Shown in pieces: positions 12,501 to 25,562 of a stretch of 64,000 nucleotides of DNA (within the stretch, counting starts at the first letter, position 1; each line of letters starts with the position of its first letter). The translations under genes and the position numbers were made by a program. The DNA is taken from NCBI GenBank assembly GCA_014549065.1, contig JACDOX010000083.1, positions 558,001 to 622,000 of the forward strand. Reading direction: 5' to 3'. This stretch comes from Cardinalis cardinalis (taxonomy: Eukaryota > Chordata > Aves > Passeriformes > Cardinalidae). The notes under the pieces are model-generated. The model was not told where the DNA came from and made no database searches. It saw nothing but the letters and a program-made list of their open reading frames with translations.

Positions 12501-15500
12501 CATTTCATAACAGTGGTAAAGATAACAGCATGACAAAACTGGTGGCAGGAAACAGAGGATCAAAAAAGACCAATTTTTGTAGAAGCAGGTGATCCTAAAT
12601 CAGAACAATTAAGTTTAATCACCTGGGGCAAGAGAAAGTAGAACCTGAAGGCCTGAACATAGCAAGTTTGATCAGAATTAAGGATTTAGACACTAAAAAA
12701 GTTTCACCTCAAAGACTGCTCATAAAAATCAAATCTAAATAGAAATGCCAAAAGGCTGTATTAGTGGATATAGTGGTTAGCATTAATACTACGAATTTGG
12801 TTTTTTAAAACTTCACATTAGTGAAATACTTCAACAATACTGCTTCCTTTGGCTTTTTTTTTTTTACTCTTTCCTAGCTGTATTCCACAGCAACACATAG
12901 AACACAGTGAAGGTGGTTCTCAATGTTAACTGTATTCAATAAATCTGCATGGTTGTTCTTATTCTTGTTGCCTCAATTTTTGTCTCTGTTTGACTAGATT
13001 TCAAGACCAGGAAATTGATAGTTGAGTTCACTCTGAAAAGCAGTAAGGAATACAACTATACACTATACCTAGCAATCAAAACTTTATATACTGTTTTGTT
13101 CGGTGGTTTTTTTTTCTAGACACAAAATCCCGTTATGATTCTAATACACTCATGTAGCCACACAGGCTTAAATGTGCACAGCAAGTGCAAACAGTCCCCA
13201 CCAGTACCATTTAACAACCAGAACGTACTGCAGCTGGCACTCCAGTTGCTTGTCTGTTCCAGCATACCTTTCACTGCTACTGCTCACATCACTGTGCTTG
13301 TCCACATCACACTCACTTCTAAGCAAACCCATTTCTACTCAGATAAGTGTCCAATTCCAGCTTATGCATCTCATTTTCACAGCAGACCTTGCATGCGCAT
13401 TACAGACAATATTATGACAGAATGGAACATTATAAACTAGACTATCCCACAAAGTTAAGTGAGTTCAGGAAGAATTATTGAGCAAGGAAGTTATTAAACA
13501 ATTAAAATGGCACTTGCAGCACACAGGGAAGTCACAGGGACATATCTATAGGTAAGTTCTCTGAAGCATAGTTTACAATGTGTAAGAACATAAAGTGCAT
13601 CCATATATACACACACATATACACACCTTAACAAAAAACAAGGTAAGGCAACATTTGTTCCAGCATACCATTAGGACTGAACAGGATTAAAATAGAAAAA
13701 AAAAGTAGTCCACAAATAATTAGCCAGTCAGTCAATAGCAAGAGAAAAAAAAATAGAAATGTTTTTAAATACCTTCTTTTTTAGATTGCATTATCAGATT
13801 ATTATGAAAATTATTAAAGTAACAGCTGCAGCCACTTGACTAAATTACATGAGGATTAGAAAAATCAGAATTGCAAAAATAACTTCAGAGATGAACTGTC
13901 CTCTGTTATTACAGGACACAAAACAACACAAGCGCACACAGTTTTTTTAAGGTGAAAAAGGGGAAGTTTATTTTTTTACTTTAACATTTATAGATTTTTA
14001 AAAGTGATAGTGGATTGGAAGGTGAAAGTGCTACTTTTCTAATGACACTGGACAAACTAACAGTTTATCAAATTTCTTTCTTTTTATAAAAAAAATGCAA
14101 AATAATAAGTTATTAACAGAAAGTGTGTGAGAAAGTTTGGAATAAAAACATTAGAAAGCTTTAAAAATTTTAAAAAATCAGAGCAACAGCCCTCCTTCTG
14201 CCTATCTTAATACAACCAGCTGTGGAACAGGAATGGCTGGATGTCACCTGCATTTTGATCTGAACATGTAAATATGCAAATACAGGACCATTCCTTCCTA
14301 GCAGTTTTCAAGTAAACATTGGAGAATATTGTAATTGCACAACAGAAATATATTACAACCTACATGGTGATTATCTTACAGAGGCCTCTAACACTGGAAA
14401 AATAAACTAAAGGACAAGGTGAAAGATAAAAAACTTGCCAATTACATTTTAATGAAGCATTCCTACAGGATGATTTAGGATTGAGTTAATTGAACTTCAT
14501 CCAGAAAACAACCTGTATCAAGGTCTGGTACTGAAAATAATCTAGACTAGCTTTTTGCATCAGATAGCTAAATCGTTGCAAATTTGAACATATGCAAAGA
14601 AAAAAAAAGTTGACTCTGCAGTTGCTTTTTGTGTACCAGATTGTTTTCTGACTGCATATGAACACAAAAAACAGGCATAAAAAGCATGTAACCAGGCTCG
14701 ATGGTAAAGTTTTCAAAAGCCCTCCAAACTGATCAGACCATTACAGTAGGAAGTATCACAGAAATCACCTCAGGTAAGCAACTCCCATGGAAGTAAAGCA
14801 ACCAAGCCTGGAAAAAAATCTGATGACACAGCAGAGTTTTTTCCCTCCATCTGTACAGAAAACAGATCTCAGAGCTGCAGAGTTCTGCAGACTGTGAATG
14901 TTTGAGATCCAAATCACTTCTGCATTAAACTTTTGGTAGGTCAAACATATTTAATACAGTTAATACTGAAAAAAACTGTATGATATAAATTGATTAAATA
15001 AATAAATCTTAACATGGAATTACCATGGTTAGAATCCAAGCACCAAAGCCTAGAACACCACAGGTGAGAAATGCAAAGATGTTTTTCATGCTTTAACTGT
15101 TATTCCTGCAATGACCAGAGAAAAAAACTGTTTTTAAAAATCTGGACAGGTATTTGGTGCCTCTTTTTGGTGCCTCTTTTTTTTTACTAACATTTTCATG
15201 AGAGCTGCTAAAAAATACACCATTCATATAATGGGAAACATGTGTCTGTGTTCTTCCAATGCAGACTTCCTTTCCAATTTGCTTGGAGATGATGCAAAAG
15301 TGTACATCACAGGAAGAAGAGGTGGAGATGAAATAAACTGACTCTGCTAACTCAGTATTGTAAGAAGTACTAATGACATAGCAATAAATGTCTAGTTTTC
15401 TCAATCATATAGAGTTTGCCATTTATGCATCAATTTTGTTACTGAGAAGTCTCACAGCTTTTCAGACATGTTTTACAAAAAGTAGAGAGCCCTTTGGCCT

Positions 15501-15947
15501 TAAACAAAACATATTATTGTTCCCCATTACCTTGAAATTTCTTTTCATTTGTTTCTTGTCCTGTATGCAAAGATTATCAAAGGAAGTCAGTAAACTTGCC
15601 ACAATTTTTCATGTTAATATCTAAAAAAATTATAATTAGATAGAAAAGCAATCTACTAACAATTTCAGGTTCTGTCTTAAGAAGTAGAACTGTGCTTTTA
15701 GTCTGATTTTTTCCTGATTGCCAGCAAAACCAGTTACCACTCCCACAAAATAGTGGGGCAGTGATGTGATTCTATAAATGCCTGTATCAAACGTAACAAA
15801 GCTTTCAGAGCCAAAGTTTTATGATAGCAAGTTGAATAACTACTCATGAATTAAAAATGGCTGAAAATATCATTAAGTTAATGGAGACTGTAATCCAAGA
15901 CACTCAGAGGTCTGAAAATTTGCACCTTAGAAAAATTTTAAATGTTT

Positions 15948-16085
15948 TAAGGAAAAAAACCAAACCAAACCAAACAAAAAAACCCACAAATACCCACCAC
16001 TACCACAAAAACAAACCAAATCAACCAACCAACCAAACAAAAAAGGCCGCCAAGAAAACAAAACCAAATCAAAAAAATCCCCTAA
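15948..16085. repeat. A/C-rich low-complexity tract
   Basis: Almost pure A and C on the plus strand, built from irregular AAACC, CAAA and CCAA units. In the DENND4C transcript it would be a U/G-rich tract. It produces a spurious open frame rich in Lys, Asn, Pro and Thr. Confidence 0.85.
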
Positions 16086-18379
16086 ACCTAAGAAATACCC
16101 AACCTACTCCAGACCATCCAGACCATTCTACCATATTAATATTCAACAATTTAATTTTTCCTATTGAGCAGTAATTTAAAGTTGTCCAATGGTATAAAAA
16201 CTGGAGCACTTATAGATATGTGATGTCAAAATTCAAATGCGGAACTGACCTACACAGTCTTGAGAAGCAGCTGGAACCAATGAAGGCAAGTTTGGTACCA
16301 GCAAACTAAGTTCTATTGCCAAGGACAGAAAACAGAAATGGAATATATGTGAAACAGAAAGTATGATAATCAGCAAGCAGTCCAGCTACACTCATTTAAC
16401 AAACCAGTTTAATCCTTCATCAGTGTTGTACCCAAAGTGCTCTTTCACATTACAGAAGATGGCAACTACTCCAAAGACTGCAAAGAAAATACTTCAAAAG
16501 AGAAAATTTAACAACAAAAATAATAACAACAACATAGTTCTCAGAGCAAGAAAAGTACTTTATAAAATGCACTTACTGCCCCAGTGGAAAGCTTTAAAGG
16601 TTAGCCATGCTCAGTATTATGTAATGAGTGAAACATCTGCTGCCCTGGAAACATTCTTTGTTAGAGAACTCTTTCTGTAATTGGAAACTCCTTTGGAAAA
16701 AAGCCAAATATAGTAGCCTGAAACAAAAACAAAACAGCAAAGAAAAAGTCAAGAGACAAAAAGTCCAGTGGTTAAATTTCTTGTGGGAGCCCAAATCTCC
16801 AAGATTGCTTTTTGTAGTTATTTTTGTGCCTTTTTTGGGTTGGGGTGACTGGGGACTAGGATTTGGTTTTCAGAGGACAAAGGAGAGAAGAAAGAATGTT
16901 GCTTCAAATTCACCTGAGAGGTTACTTCAAGTTAGTGGTAAGAATCCGAGATACTCTCTTTCTTATTGCTCTCTTTACTAAGCATTGAAATAGTTAAGTA
17001 TTAATACTGAAATTACTTTGCCAGAACCTCAACAAACAGATTTGCCAGATCAAAGAATCATGGTTTGACTAGATTTCTGCTAGCCATCTACAATACAATC
17101 ATTCATATGTCACTTGAAATCATCATCTAAAGGCTCTACAAAACCACAGATTAAAACCCACTCACTGGTTTTGAAGAACACAATTTGCCTCATTTTTATC
17201 TTTTGGTAAAAAAGACCACATCACTGCAGGAAGGCATTTCTCCTCTGTAGGTCTCTTCATTGACAGCTTCACCACACCAAACCCAGGCTGTGCCATCGAT
17301 TTGGTCAGAGCCCCACAGCCTATTCCTACCCCACTGAACTCTTCTTGTGCCTATCAAGAGCTATGATTCCCATTTCTGGTTGGCCTATGATAACCAGCCT
17401 CAAACCACTTGGCTTCAGCACTTTCTTGCTGAAAATTTTTCTTCCTCAGCTGCTTTTCAAGCTTGGTGGGAGCTTATTAACACTTCAGAAGTCTGTCTTT
17501 TAATGCTCTTGCCAACTCCTCATTAAGAAACTCTCATTTGCCAAGATGTCTTAAAATTAAGTCCAAACCACACACTTGACAGCAGTTAGAGTATTCTTTT
17601 GAATATGCTTTTGGTCTTAAGCTGCAGCACTGTACTTCTTACAGACATATGTGCAATAAATACTTTCCTCAAATATGAAGAAAAGCTATCAAGGGTAGCA
17701 AGCTTGAGATTCTCTGTCATGAAGTCCCAACACATACCACACATGATAAATGTGAAGTCTGACATTACACTTATTTTGAGCCTTCTTTTAATATCATCAT
17801 ATGATACTCAAAATACCAATACTGTATTACTCAACACATTGCAGAATTCTCAGACAAAATAGTTACAGGGAACTTGATTTTCTAGGATAAACTATACAGA
17901 TTTTAGGCAGTAGAAGAAGGCAAATAATTGTCAAGAACATGCCATTAATTTCTGTCATAATTTAACACATGCCCTTATCTTTATATTTAAAATATTCTTC
18001 ACACTTGTTTTTATGTTTTTGTGGGTTTTTTTACTGTTTTGGCACACAATATATTTCTGGATTTAGTAACTGATTTAGTTATATGTTTAAAATAAAAAAC
18101 CCTGTTTTCCTAAAGTGGGCTATGACTATCATAAATACAATTTGCAATTGTTAACATTTCTATTTCCAACTTCACCATACAGGAATTAATTAATTTGATT
18201 TACTTAGAGAACTGATCTCAGACTTTTCCAAATTTTTTTTAAATCCCATTGATCCGACCTGATTTACAGAACAGCACAGTCCCAATGTTCATTTGCTGTA
18301 GCATGCACAAAAAGTTTGAGACACCGTACATTCATTTCTCTGCACAAGGTGGAGTGGGATTCACAATTTTGTCCTTTGC

Positions 18380-18535
18380 AAAAAAAAACCAAAACAAAAA
18401 AAAACCAAACCAACCAAAAAAAAAACCCCAAGCCTCAAAACAACAAAACTACCAAAAACAAACCCCTCAAATCCTGCCCCACCAAACCAAAACCCAAACA
18501 AAAACCAACCAACCAAAGCCACCAAAAAACCAGAC
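18380..18535. repeat. A/C-rich low-complexity tract
   Basis: A second A/C-only tract resembling the one at 15.95 kb, with the same strand asymmetry and irregular CCAAA/CAAAA units. The open frames across it (18249-18689 and 18316-18663) are compositional artefacts. Confidence 0.85.
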
Positions 18536-21500
18536 ACCTATCCCAGCCTTCACAATGTGCTCCCAAGTATTCAGCAGTGGGATGTCCTCATTTTCCTGCA
18601 GTGATACTGCTCCACTGTACGCTTTACCATACTGCTGGCTCTTGGAAGGGACAGGTGGGATGACAGCTGTGGAGTCAGATTTACCTTAGAGATGTGCTAC
18701 CATCATTTTAGTCCCTGCTCAAAAGAGAGAGCATAAGCCTGTCCTCTGTGATAGCTTTAATTTTTTACACTCTTTTTTTCTGCCAGGTCTAGGGCAGTAT
18801 CAATGCTCCACATAGACAAGAGGAGTAGGAATATAAATGGAGTGACATTACTTTTACACTTAACAACCTGGAGACCTGAAATGCAAAGTAGTTCAACTCA
18901 GACATTCAAACCAGAAAGCATGCTAGTTAATGGTGAGAATTTTAAAAAGGAACAACAGACAATTAGACACTTGAGGATCAAAGCAGTCTCCCTCCTCAGA
19001 TCTGTGAATCATCTGGCGACTAATTTGGTAGAAAAACAGTTCAAGATTAGAGGAGTGACTGTGAGTAAATAAGATCTTTTATTCCTAGCAGAATCAGCTG
19101 GATCAAAAAGCCTAAGAAGAGGAGGTTTTGAGATGTATAGTGCATACACTGTACCCTCTGAATCTCACAGAAGAAAAAAGAAAATCTGTAAATGTCTCTG
19201 AATAGGAATTGTTCTGCTTTCTTTAAAATAAACTGAAACGTCACATTAGCCACTATGTTCACAGTGAATGAGTCACCATAGCCCAAAAGAACTTCAGGCA
19301 TTTACATAAAATTATGTTACGAGTAGATTTCTACAAAGTTCAAAGCTAAAATGCAGCAAAGTATATGTATCAGAGTTTGAAGTGCCTTTCAAGAAAGCAT
19401 GGATTTCTCTTAAGAAAGTTTGTGTACTATGCCTTTTTTCAAAGGTGAACTTGCTATTTTGTCTACCCAATCCTGAATGACATACTTCTCCCGTTATTGT
19501 GTGTTAGGTACATCTGGTTTATTCCTAGAATTGCACTAGCATAGCCAGAAGTCCACAAAAGAATTCTGTTCTTCAGAGTCACACAAGTATTCCAATGCAG
19601 GTCCCTGTGAAAGTACACCACCACTAGTGAAACAAATTTTTGGTTTGCCAAGTCTGTTTTACTTATGGCTTGAGATCTTCTTAAACCAGTACAGCTCCAT
19701 GTTTGCATACATTGTTGATTAGTACTAGAAAACTTTAGTGGTATGTCTATACTTTATTCACAAACAAAATGAACAGTTCTGTATATGGAGAATTACTACT
19801 TACTTATTTACTACTAAAACATAACAAAAAGTGAAAAGAAAGCTAAAGAAGCACGTATCTCCAAGGTTAAGCAAGAATTTAGGGCCAGAAAAAACTGAAG
19901 TCTTTCACTGATGATTTTAACTGCAAGAATTCACTTTGAATCAAATAAACATTATACGGCAGACATAAACACTTGCTTTTTCTGGTTTCAGCAAAACTTT
20001 GAGAAAATAGCAACACATTTATGCAGTTACAAAGTTTTATCTCTTATGTCCTGCTGACCTTTGAATATTCAGAACTGAAAAGAAACCTGGATGTGACCTG
20101 TAAGCAGCAAACTGCTCCCAGGCACCAGCAAGCCACATCACAGTGGTTTCATTACTTTGAAACCTTGTAATAAAAGCATTTGTACTTTTCCTCCTCCTGC
20201 CAAATCCAAACTCTACTCTTAAATGGATGTGGTACCTGTTCAAAAAACTGAACTTCATAGGGTTAGCCTTCCTATATTCCTTCTGCAGGAACTGGAGGAG
20301 GAGCTTCAGCTAGTAATTGAGGACACCTAAAGTTAGGCTTTCATTGTGAATTACCCCCTAAAAAGAAGGTGGTGGATAACAGGGGAAGAAGAAAGCCTAG
20401 AAACTTGAGTCTCCCTGGGCTAAAATTAACTTCTGTCCATATTGCTCTTCAGTCACATCTTTGGCAGCTTTAGCAACCTAACAGGTAAAAGACACATATG
20501 TTTCACGTATATAAAATATTTCTCAAGTTATCTATCTCCTTGAAAGTATTTCCTCTGGCAAAGACACAGCTTATTTTTTAGGATTAGTTTCAAGGAACCC
20601 TGCAAAATGTATTATCTATGCTGTGAAAAAATACACCTCAGCATTCTTAAGCTCATATTACCTGCAAATAAACAATTTTCTGCCACTTCCAGCTAGCCAC
20701 CTAGAATTTTACATTCTCATTAGAATCATTAATTACTTAAAATGTTATTATGAAATTTCATGCTCAGCTGTGAAAGCACAGGTACAAATCACTCTGTAGT
20801 GTAGGCAAGCTGCCGCTGCTGCTATTTCCAAGGATGGCTGACTGATCAGCTGTTGAGAACTAGCCACACCAGTTTCCATATTTTGAAATAGTCCCTTTTG
20901 ATGATTAGAGTAACTAAACGAATTGCTGTGACTCAGCATTTTACTTTTTATTTCCTTTCTATAACCTTCTCTTAGACCCAGATGGATATCCTGCAGAAGC
21001 TTCAGGGCTTAACTATACAGCTAGAGGTGCCTTGAATTCTTGAATTTCCTGAAACATTACTTAAGTCCTTGAACTTCTAAATTCTTCATATGCTGCCCAT
21101 AGGTAGCTGCTCTCTAGCTATGTTCTCTTTCTCCCAACTTCAACCATGCTTTAATCCCTTCTTGAAGCAGAAAAATATACACATTATGTAGATAAAGCAG
21201 AAGGATATTTCAATCACAAGACTTCTATCTATGTTAGATTTCTCATCTGGCTGAGAGTATAACCTCTTCCCCAGAGAACAGACAGAGGGCTGGAGCCATG
21301 TTATGTGACACCAGGAACAGCAGCACTGGGTTGCTCAAAAGGGAAGAAAAAAAATGTCTTGCTTTCAGCAGTCAACTCCTCTACATTACAAAAATGTGCA
21401 AAGGAGAAGAGCAGCGCTGAAGAATGCATCAGGAGAGAGGCTTCATCTTATGCATTACTGATCAAGGGCTGAAATTAATTATAAAGACAAAAACTATCAC

Positions 21501-24263
21501 CGAAATGAGCTGGTTCAGAGAAGAATCAAGAACATCAGGAACTGTGCCTCTTTAGTAAAAAATGGTTCCATTTTGTGGTATACCTTCCCTTTGTTCCCAG
21601 CTGGAAAACACTTCCATTTCAAGATGATGAAAGCTTCTATGCCTTTGGACACTTGCAATTGTAAACTCAGCTTTTGCTGCTAGAAGTGAACAACTTAATT
21701 TGCACATCAATCCTTGATTTACACTATTTTTAATATGTTTCAGGCAGAGGAACACAGGCTCTTGGTTTTTGCTTGAAAAGCATCAAGTCTCTTTAGAGAC
21801 TTTTTGAGAATAAAGGAAAGGAACTGAAGTGTCACTAAATGCAAGGATGAAAGCAAAGTAAGGCAAAACTGGCCCACTGCATTTAACTGAAACAAAGCAA
21901 ATTGAATGTTTAATGACATGCAAGCCAACATTCAAAAATAAACTGTGGGTACATTTTTACTGTTCTTTTGATCAACAACTCTGAGATGCTGTTAAAAAAA
22001 GAAGAAAACATAGAAAATAGTTGCATGATTAAACAGAGACGATAATCATAATCTTAGTCATTCTGAAAACTTTTCAATTTTCCTGCCTGCCAAAGCAAAC
22101 AGTAAACATCAGGACTACATTCATACCCTCAAAAAGCCTGTAAGCAGAAAGAAAGGGCTAAAGTGAGATACTAACCAAGACAAAACTTTCTGCTCAAACA
22201 GAGCTTGGAATGCAGAGCGCAGTGAACTTGTACTCCTGAAACTTTAGAATAACGTTTCTACAGCTCACATTTTGTAACAGATGCACAAGAATTAACTGAA
22301 CATGAAATAGTAACACTGCACCAGAAACTATGTTTCACTCCAGAAACTGTCTTGAACTAAGTCACTTTGCTTCTAAAACCAGAGAACTGTGAAGCTTTAT
22401 CTACACAAATTTGCAGAATGAAACACTCTCATTATCATTACAGGGGTGTAGCATTTCCAACAACACTACCTTTTTATCGGATGGGAAAGAAGCAGCCTCA
22501 CGTTTCTGTACAACCATGGGCAACAACTTTAACAGAGGGATTATTTTTGTAGCAAACCAGAAATTCCAAAGCAGATAAAAAACCCTAAAACATTCAGTTT
22601 GCTGTTTGAAGCACTACAGGAAGAAAACAGGTCTCATGATGCAAGTGCAGCAAACTGATTTTCGTTTTACAGATCTGAATAAGAAGTATGGACAACTATC
22701 AGGCAAGTCACATGGGAAACAACTTAGTAGCTATGACTATGATCCCCAAGAACTATTTTACAGGTCACCTATGCCAAGATCTCCAGTACTGTGAACATCA
22801 TCCAAGAAAGCAGCATGCTGAAGGTGGGCAATCCATGCCTTGGGATGACTAGCATACAGAGGAAGAAAAAGAAAGCCTTCAACAGTGCAAGCAACCCTTA
22901 CACAAACAGACCTGATTTAGAGGTTACAGGTATTTTTTGTTGTTCTTTCAGTCAAAAGGCCATGAAACCAGTAAGAAGGCCACCAAACTAGCCTTTATGC
23001 ACACTGCTCTTTACCTACAGGGGCCACTTACCTACAGGGGACATTTATCTGAAAGCTTAACTAAGACTTAACAGTCAAGAGACTATCTTCCCTTCTTCTT
23101 ACAACTTTTTCAATGTATCTTTTACACCAAATTCTAACGAGACTTTTCTCCTACTGTATTTTTAAGCAAACACAGATGATGTGCCAAAATGAACACTTGA
23201 ACACACTTTTCCTTAAAGCATATCAAGGCTGAATTTCAAAATCAATTCTCCACTGGTCAAATGCAGACCTAAAGAAGAACTAAGCTTAAAAAGATACCAC
23301 TCCTAGAACTGTATTTCAACAATATGCAGCACTATCACTCCAAATGAGAATTAAATATATGTTGAGCCAGAGGGATGCTATACATACCAACATTTAATAT
23401 TCTAATTTTGCTCCAGTTGTTTTTTTTTTTTTAATGAAAGCCATGTAAAGGTTGATCAGAAAGTAATCACACACACAGTCTTCAAATAAGAAAACAAATA
23501 CGTAAGACATGGTCCAAAAAGATGTTATTACTTTACTTTGGGAGGGACCAATCTTAACCAAAGAATAAACAGCCAGATGTAACATTATACTTATCCATAA
23601 GTATTTATGAAAATGCCCATCTTAACTTGTAAGATTTTTTTTTAAGATTCAAACATTGAAATTTTAGCAGCAATTGGTGTTGAGTTCCACTAGTAACTGT
23701 TTTAACACAGAAGTCAGAACTTACGTAGGCAAGCTAATATTTATATTTCTGGTTTCTAATAAACTTCAATGCACTGCTCAAGAAAGACATGCACTATTAG
23801 CATTTCATATCCACTGGAATTGTAAAAAGCAGTGTATCAGCTAATTCTTAAAAAAAATTGAAAAATCTTAAAAACCACTTACAGTCACATTTATAATATA
23901 AACATTTACAAACTACCTATCAGTTATGGTTTTTTAGTTCGTGTCCTTTGTGCAAAGGATTTGAAATATACATGCTAGTATGGCTGGTCAGTAGTCTGGT
24001 TAATCGTTTAAGTCTGGTCATGACTGCTTTTCAAAAAAAATATGAATAAAAAATCTTTCATTTCCCAAACAGACATGAAGTAGTTTGCATCCACCATTAT
24101 GTTTTCCCACAGGAACAAAACATTTACTCCCTAACTCCTATCATGCCAGCTTAAAAAGAGTGATGTAAAAACTTTTACTAACTTTGTGTTTGGTCCACAT
24201 GAAGAAACAGCCAACAAAACTAACAGCATATCTCTTTTTATTAACATGTCCATGTGCAGGCTC

Positions 24264-24279
24264 AAATTTACGTAAATTT
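24264..24279. repeat. Perfect 16-bp palindrome
   Basis: AAATTTACGTAAATTT equals its own reverse complement. It contains a TACGTA core and lies 5 bp before a second, longer inverted repeat. Confidence 0.8.
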
Positions 24280-24284
24280 TAAAG

Positions 24285-24312
24285 TCCTATGAAGTTTTTA
24301 AACTTCATAGGA
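24285..24312. repeat. Perfect inverted repeat, 13-bp arms with 2-nt loop
   Basis: The arm TCCTATGAAGTTT at 24285-24297 is followed by TT and the exact reverse complement at 24300-24312. The arms are AT-rich, so this could extrude as a cruciform or fold as a short RNA hairpin. It is too short and too AT-rich to be called a microRNA precursor. Confidence 0.8.
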
Positions 24313-25057
24313 AGCCAAGAAAATATTAGAGAAGTCGCACTAACACAACCAAGAAGGAAAAAAAAATCAAATGAAATGTCCTGTTTGTTGTTTGTCCTGC
24401 CCTCATGCAGGTATAAAAGGTTAGCCAGAGGCATTGTTTGACAGCAGCACAACAGTCCATGTCTGCAACGAGTTTGATCTTAACAAGAGAAGGGGACTTA
24501 ACAGCATTAAAAAGATTGGTACAGAATTGACATTAAGTTTAGAATTAATATAATGTTGTTCAGTTTTTTAATCCCTTCTGAGACTGCAGAACCAACACTT
24601 TTGAGGACTGTGTTTGGCATTATCAGCACAGTTAATCAGCTTACATCATATTTAAACCGTCTGTGAATATTTTTTCACTGTTTATCACACGAAAGCCCCA
24701 GCATATCACCAGATCTTTCTGCTCCATAGGCTATCTGGCTGTGCAGCAATGACACACGAGATATCCTCAGATGATAATACAGATTGATTAAAAGTTATGC
24801 ATTTAGCTTTTCCTTGTTCTCACATCTTCAGTACTTTAAGTTTCTCACTCATACGACCAACTTCCAAAATACCAGTGTGATTCAGATCGTCAGGACGATC
24901 CCTGTTATCCTAACAGCCTTCCAACAGCCGATGACGATGTCCAGTTCGGCACAGACCACCGCAAGGGTTAAACTCGCTGACGCCGGAGCTTAGGGGAGGA
25001 GCTGGGGCATGGAAAGGGAGAAGAAAATGGAGAAATATAGGAGGGAGCTGCCCCGGG

Positions 25058-25067
25058 ACTCACCTGC
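25058..25067 (-). other. DENND4C: Candidate DENND4C first-exon splice donor (inner)
   Basis: On the minus strand the sequence reads TGCAG|GTGAGT, a perfect vertebrate 5' splice site, with the intron starting at 25063. It would end a noncoding exon whose 5' end lies at higher coordinates. It competes with the donor at 25559, and transcript data would decide which is used. Confidence 0.45.
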
Positions 25068-25146
25068 AGCGCCTGCCACCTGCGCCGCTGGAGAGCCCCA
25101 CGCTCCCGCGGGGCGGCCGCGCCCGACGGGAGCAGGGAAAGTAACA

Positions 25147-25160
25147 ATTACCATGGTAAT
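25147..25160. promoter_or_regulatory. X-box/RFX-like palindrome in CpG island
   Basis: ATTACCATGGTAAT is a perfect 14-bp palindrome close to the RFX-type X-box consensus GTNRCC-N(0-3)-RGYAAC; only the outermost bases differ (A/T instead of G/C). It lies inside the DENND4C CpG island. The match is seen; RFX binding is inference. Confidence 0.35.
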
Positions 25161-25524
25161 AATTATAGTGAAAAGGTCCAGAAAGCGCCTCCGCCCCCCC
25201 GGCGGCGCAGAGCGGGTTAAGGACTAGCCCCGGCGCAGAAGCTCTGCCGGAGCAGGTCAGGGCAGGAGCCCTTCCCAGGGACCGAGTAGGCGCGGGGGAA
25301 CACCCCGAACCTTCCTGCCTGTCTGGCGAGGAGGGGAGTTTCCTCCGGACACATTAGAGGGGAAGGAAGGGGCCGTGCAGCCGGGGGTAGGAGAGGGGTT
25401 CCCCCGCCGAGCGCTGCCCCCCGAAGCGGGAGCGGGCGCCGGACCCGGCGGCTCGCCCGCCTTCCCCCCGCTCCCGCCTGTCAGGCCGCCTCCTCTCGTC
25501 TCCTCTCCTCTCGTCTCCTCTCCT

Positions 25525-25539
25525 CCCTCCCTCCCTCCC
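25525..25539 (-). other. DENND4C: G-quadruplex motif in DENND4C sense strand
   Basis: The plus strand is (CCCT)3CCC, so the minus, transcribed-sense strand is GGGAGGGAGGGAGGG: four G-triplets with single-base loops. It begins 20 nt inside the intron that would follow the 25559 donor and continues into a longer GA-rich tract to about 25489. Confidence 0.6.
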
Positions 25540-25552
25540 TGCCTGCCGCGGC

Positions 25553-25562
25553 CGCTCACCTG
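25553..25562 (-). other. DENND4C: Candidate DENND4C first-exon splice donor (outer)
   Basis: On the minus strand the sequence reads GGCAG|GTGAGC, with the intron starting at 25559. A noncoding exon would extend from 25560 to a start site probably between about 25600 and 25750. Its position in the most CpG-dense part of the island makes it a good candidate for the major first exon. Confidence 0.5.

Larger units (their letters stand above)
5750..25063 (-). other. DENND4C: DENND4C first intron (about 19-20 kb)
   Basis: Lies between the first coding exon and the candidate first-exon donors in the CpG island at 25063 or 25559. It is AT-rich, with one antisense CR1 tail (12187-12500), two A/C-rich low-complexity tracts (15948-16085 and 18380-18535), a poly-T run at 6176-6191, a perfect IR-1 palindrome at 10166-10182 and paired palindromes at 24264-24312. 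Open frames in it (for example 6653-6961 minus and 9130-9549 plus) show no domain or homologue that I recognise. No other exon or RNA gene is visible. Confidence 0.65.

Noticed and set aside
18249..18689. 146-codon plus-strand frame
   Set aside because: Its middle is the A/C low-complexity tract (Lys/Pro/Asn/Gln repeats), so it is not a gene.
24285..24312. MicroRNA precursor reading of the 28-nt inverted repeat
   Set aside because: The stem is only 13 bp with a 2-nt loop, far shorter than a pre-miRNA, and flanking bases do not extend it.
24411..24420. TATA-box-like GTATAAAAGG on the plus strand
   Set aside because: No initiator, exon or splice donor follows. It lies within DENND4C intron 1 in the wrong orientation for that gene.
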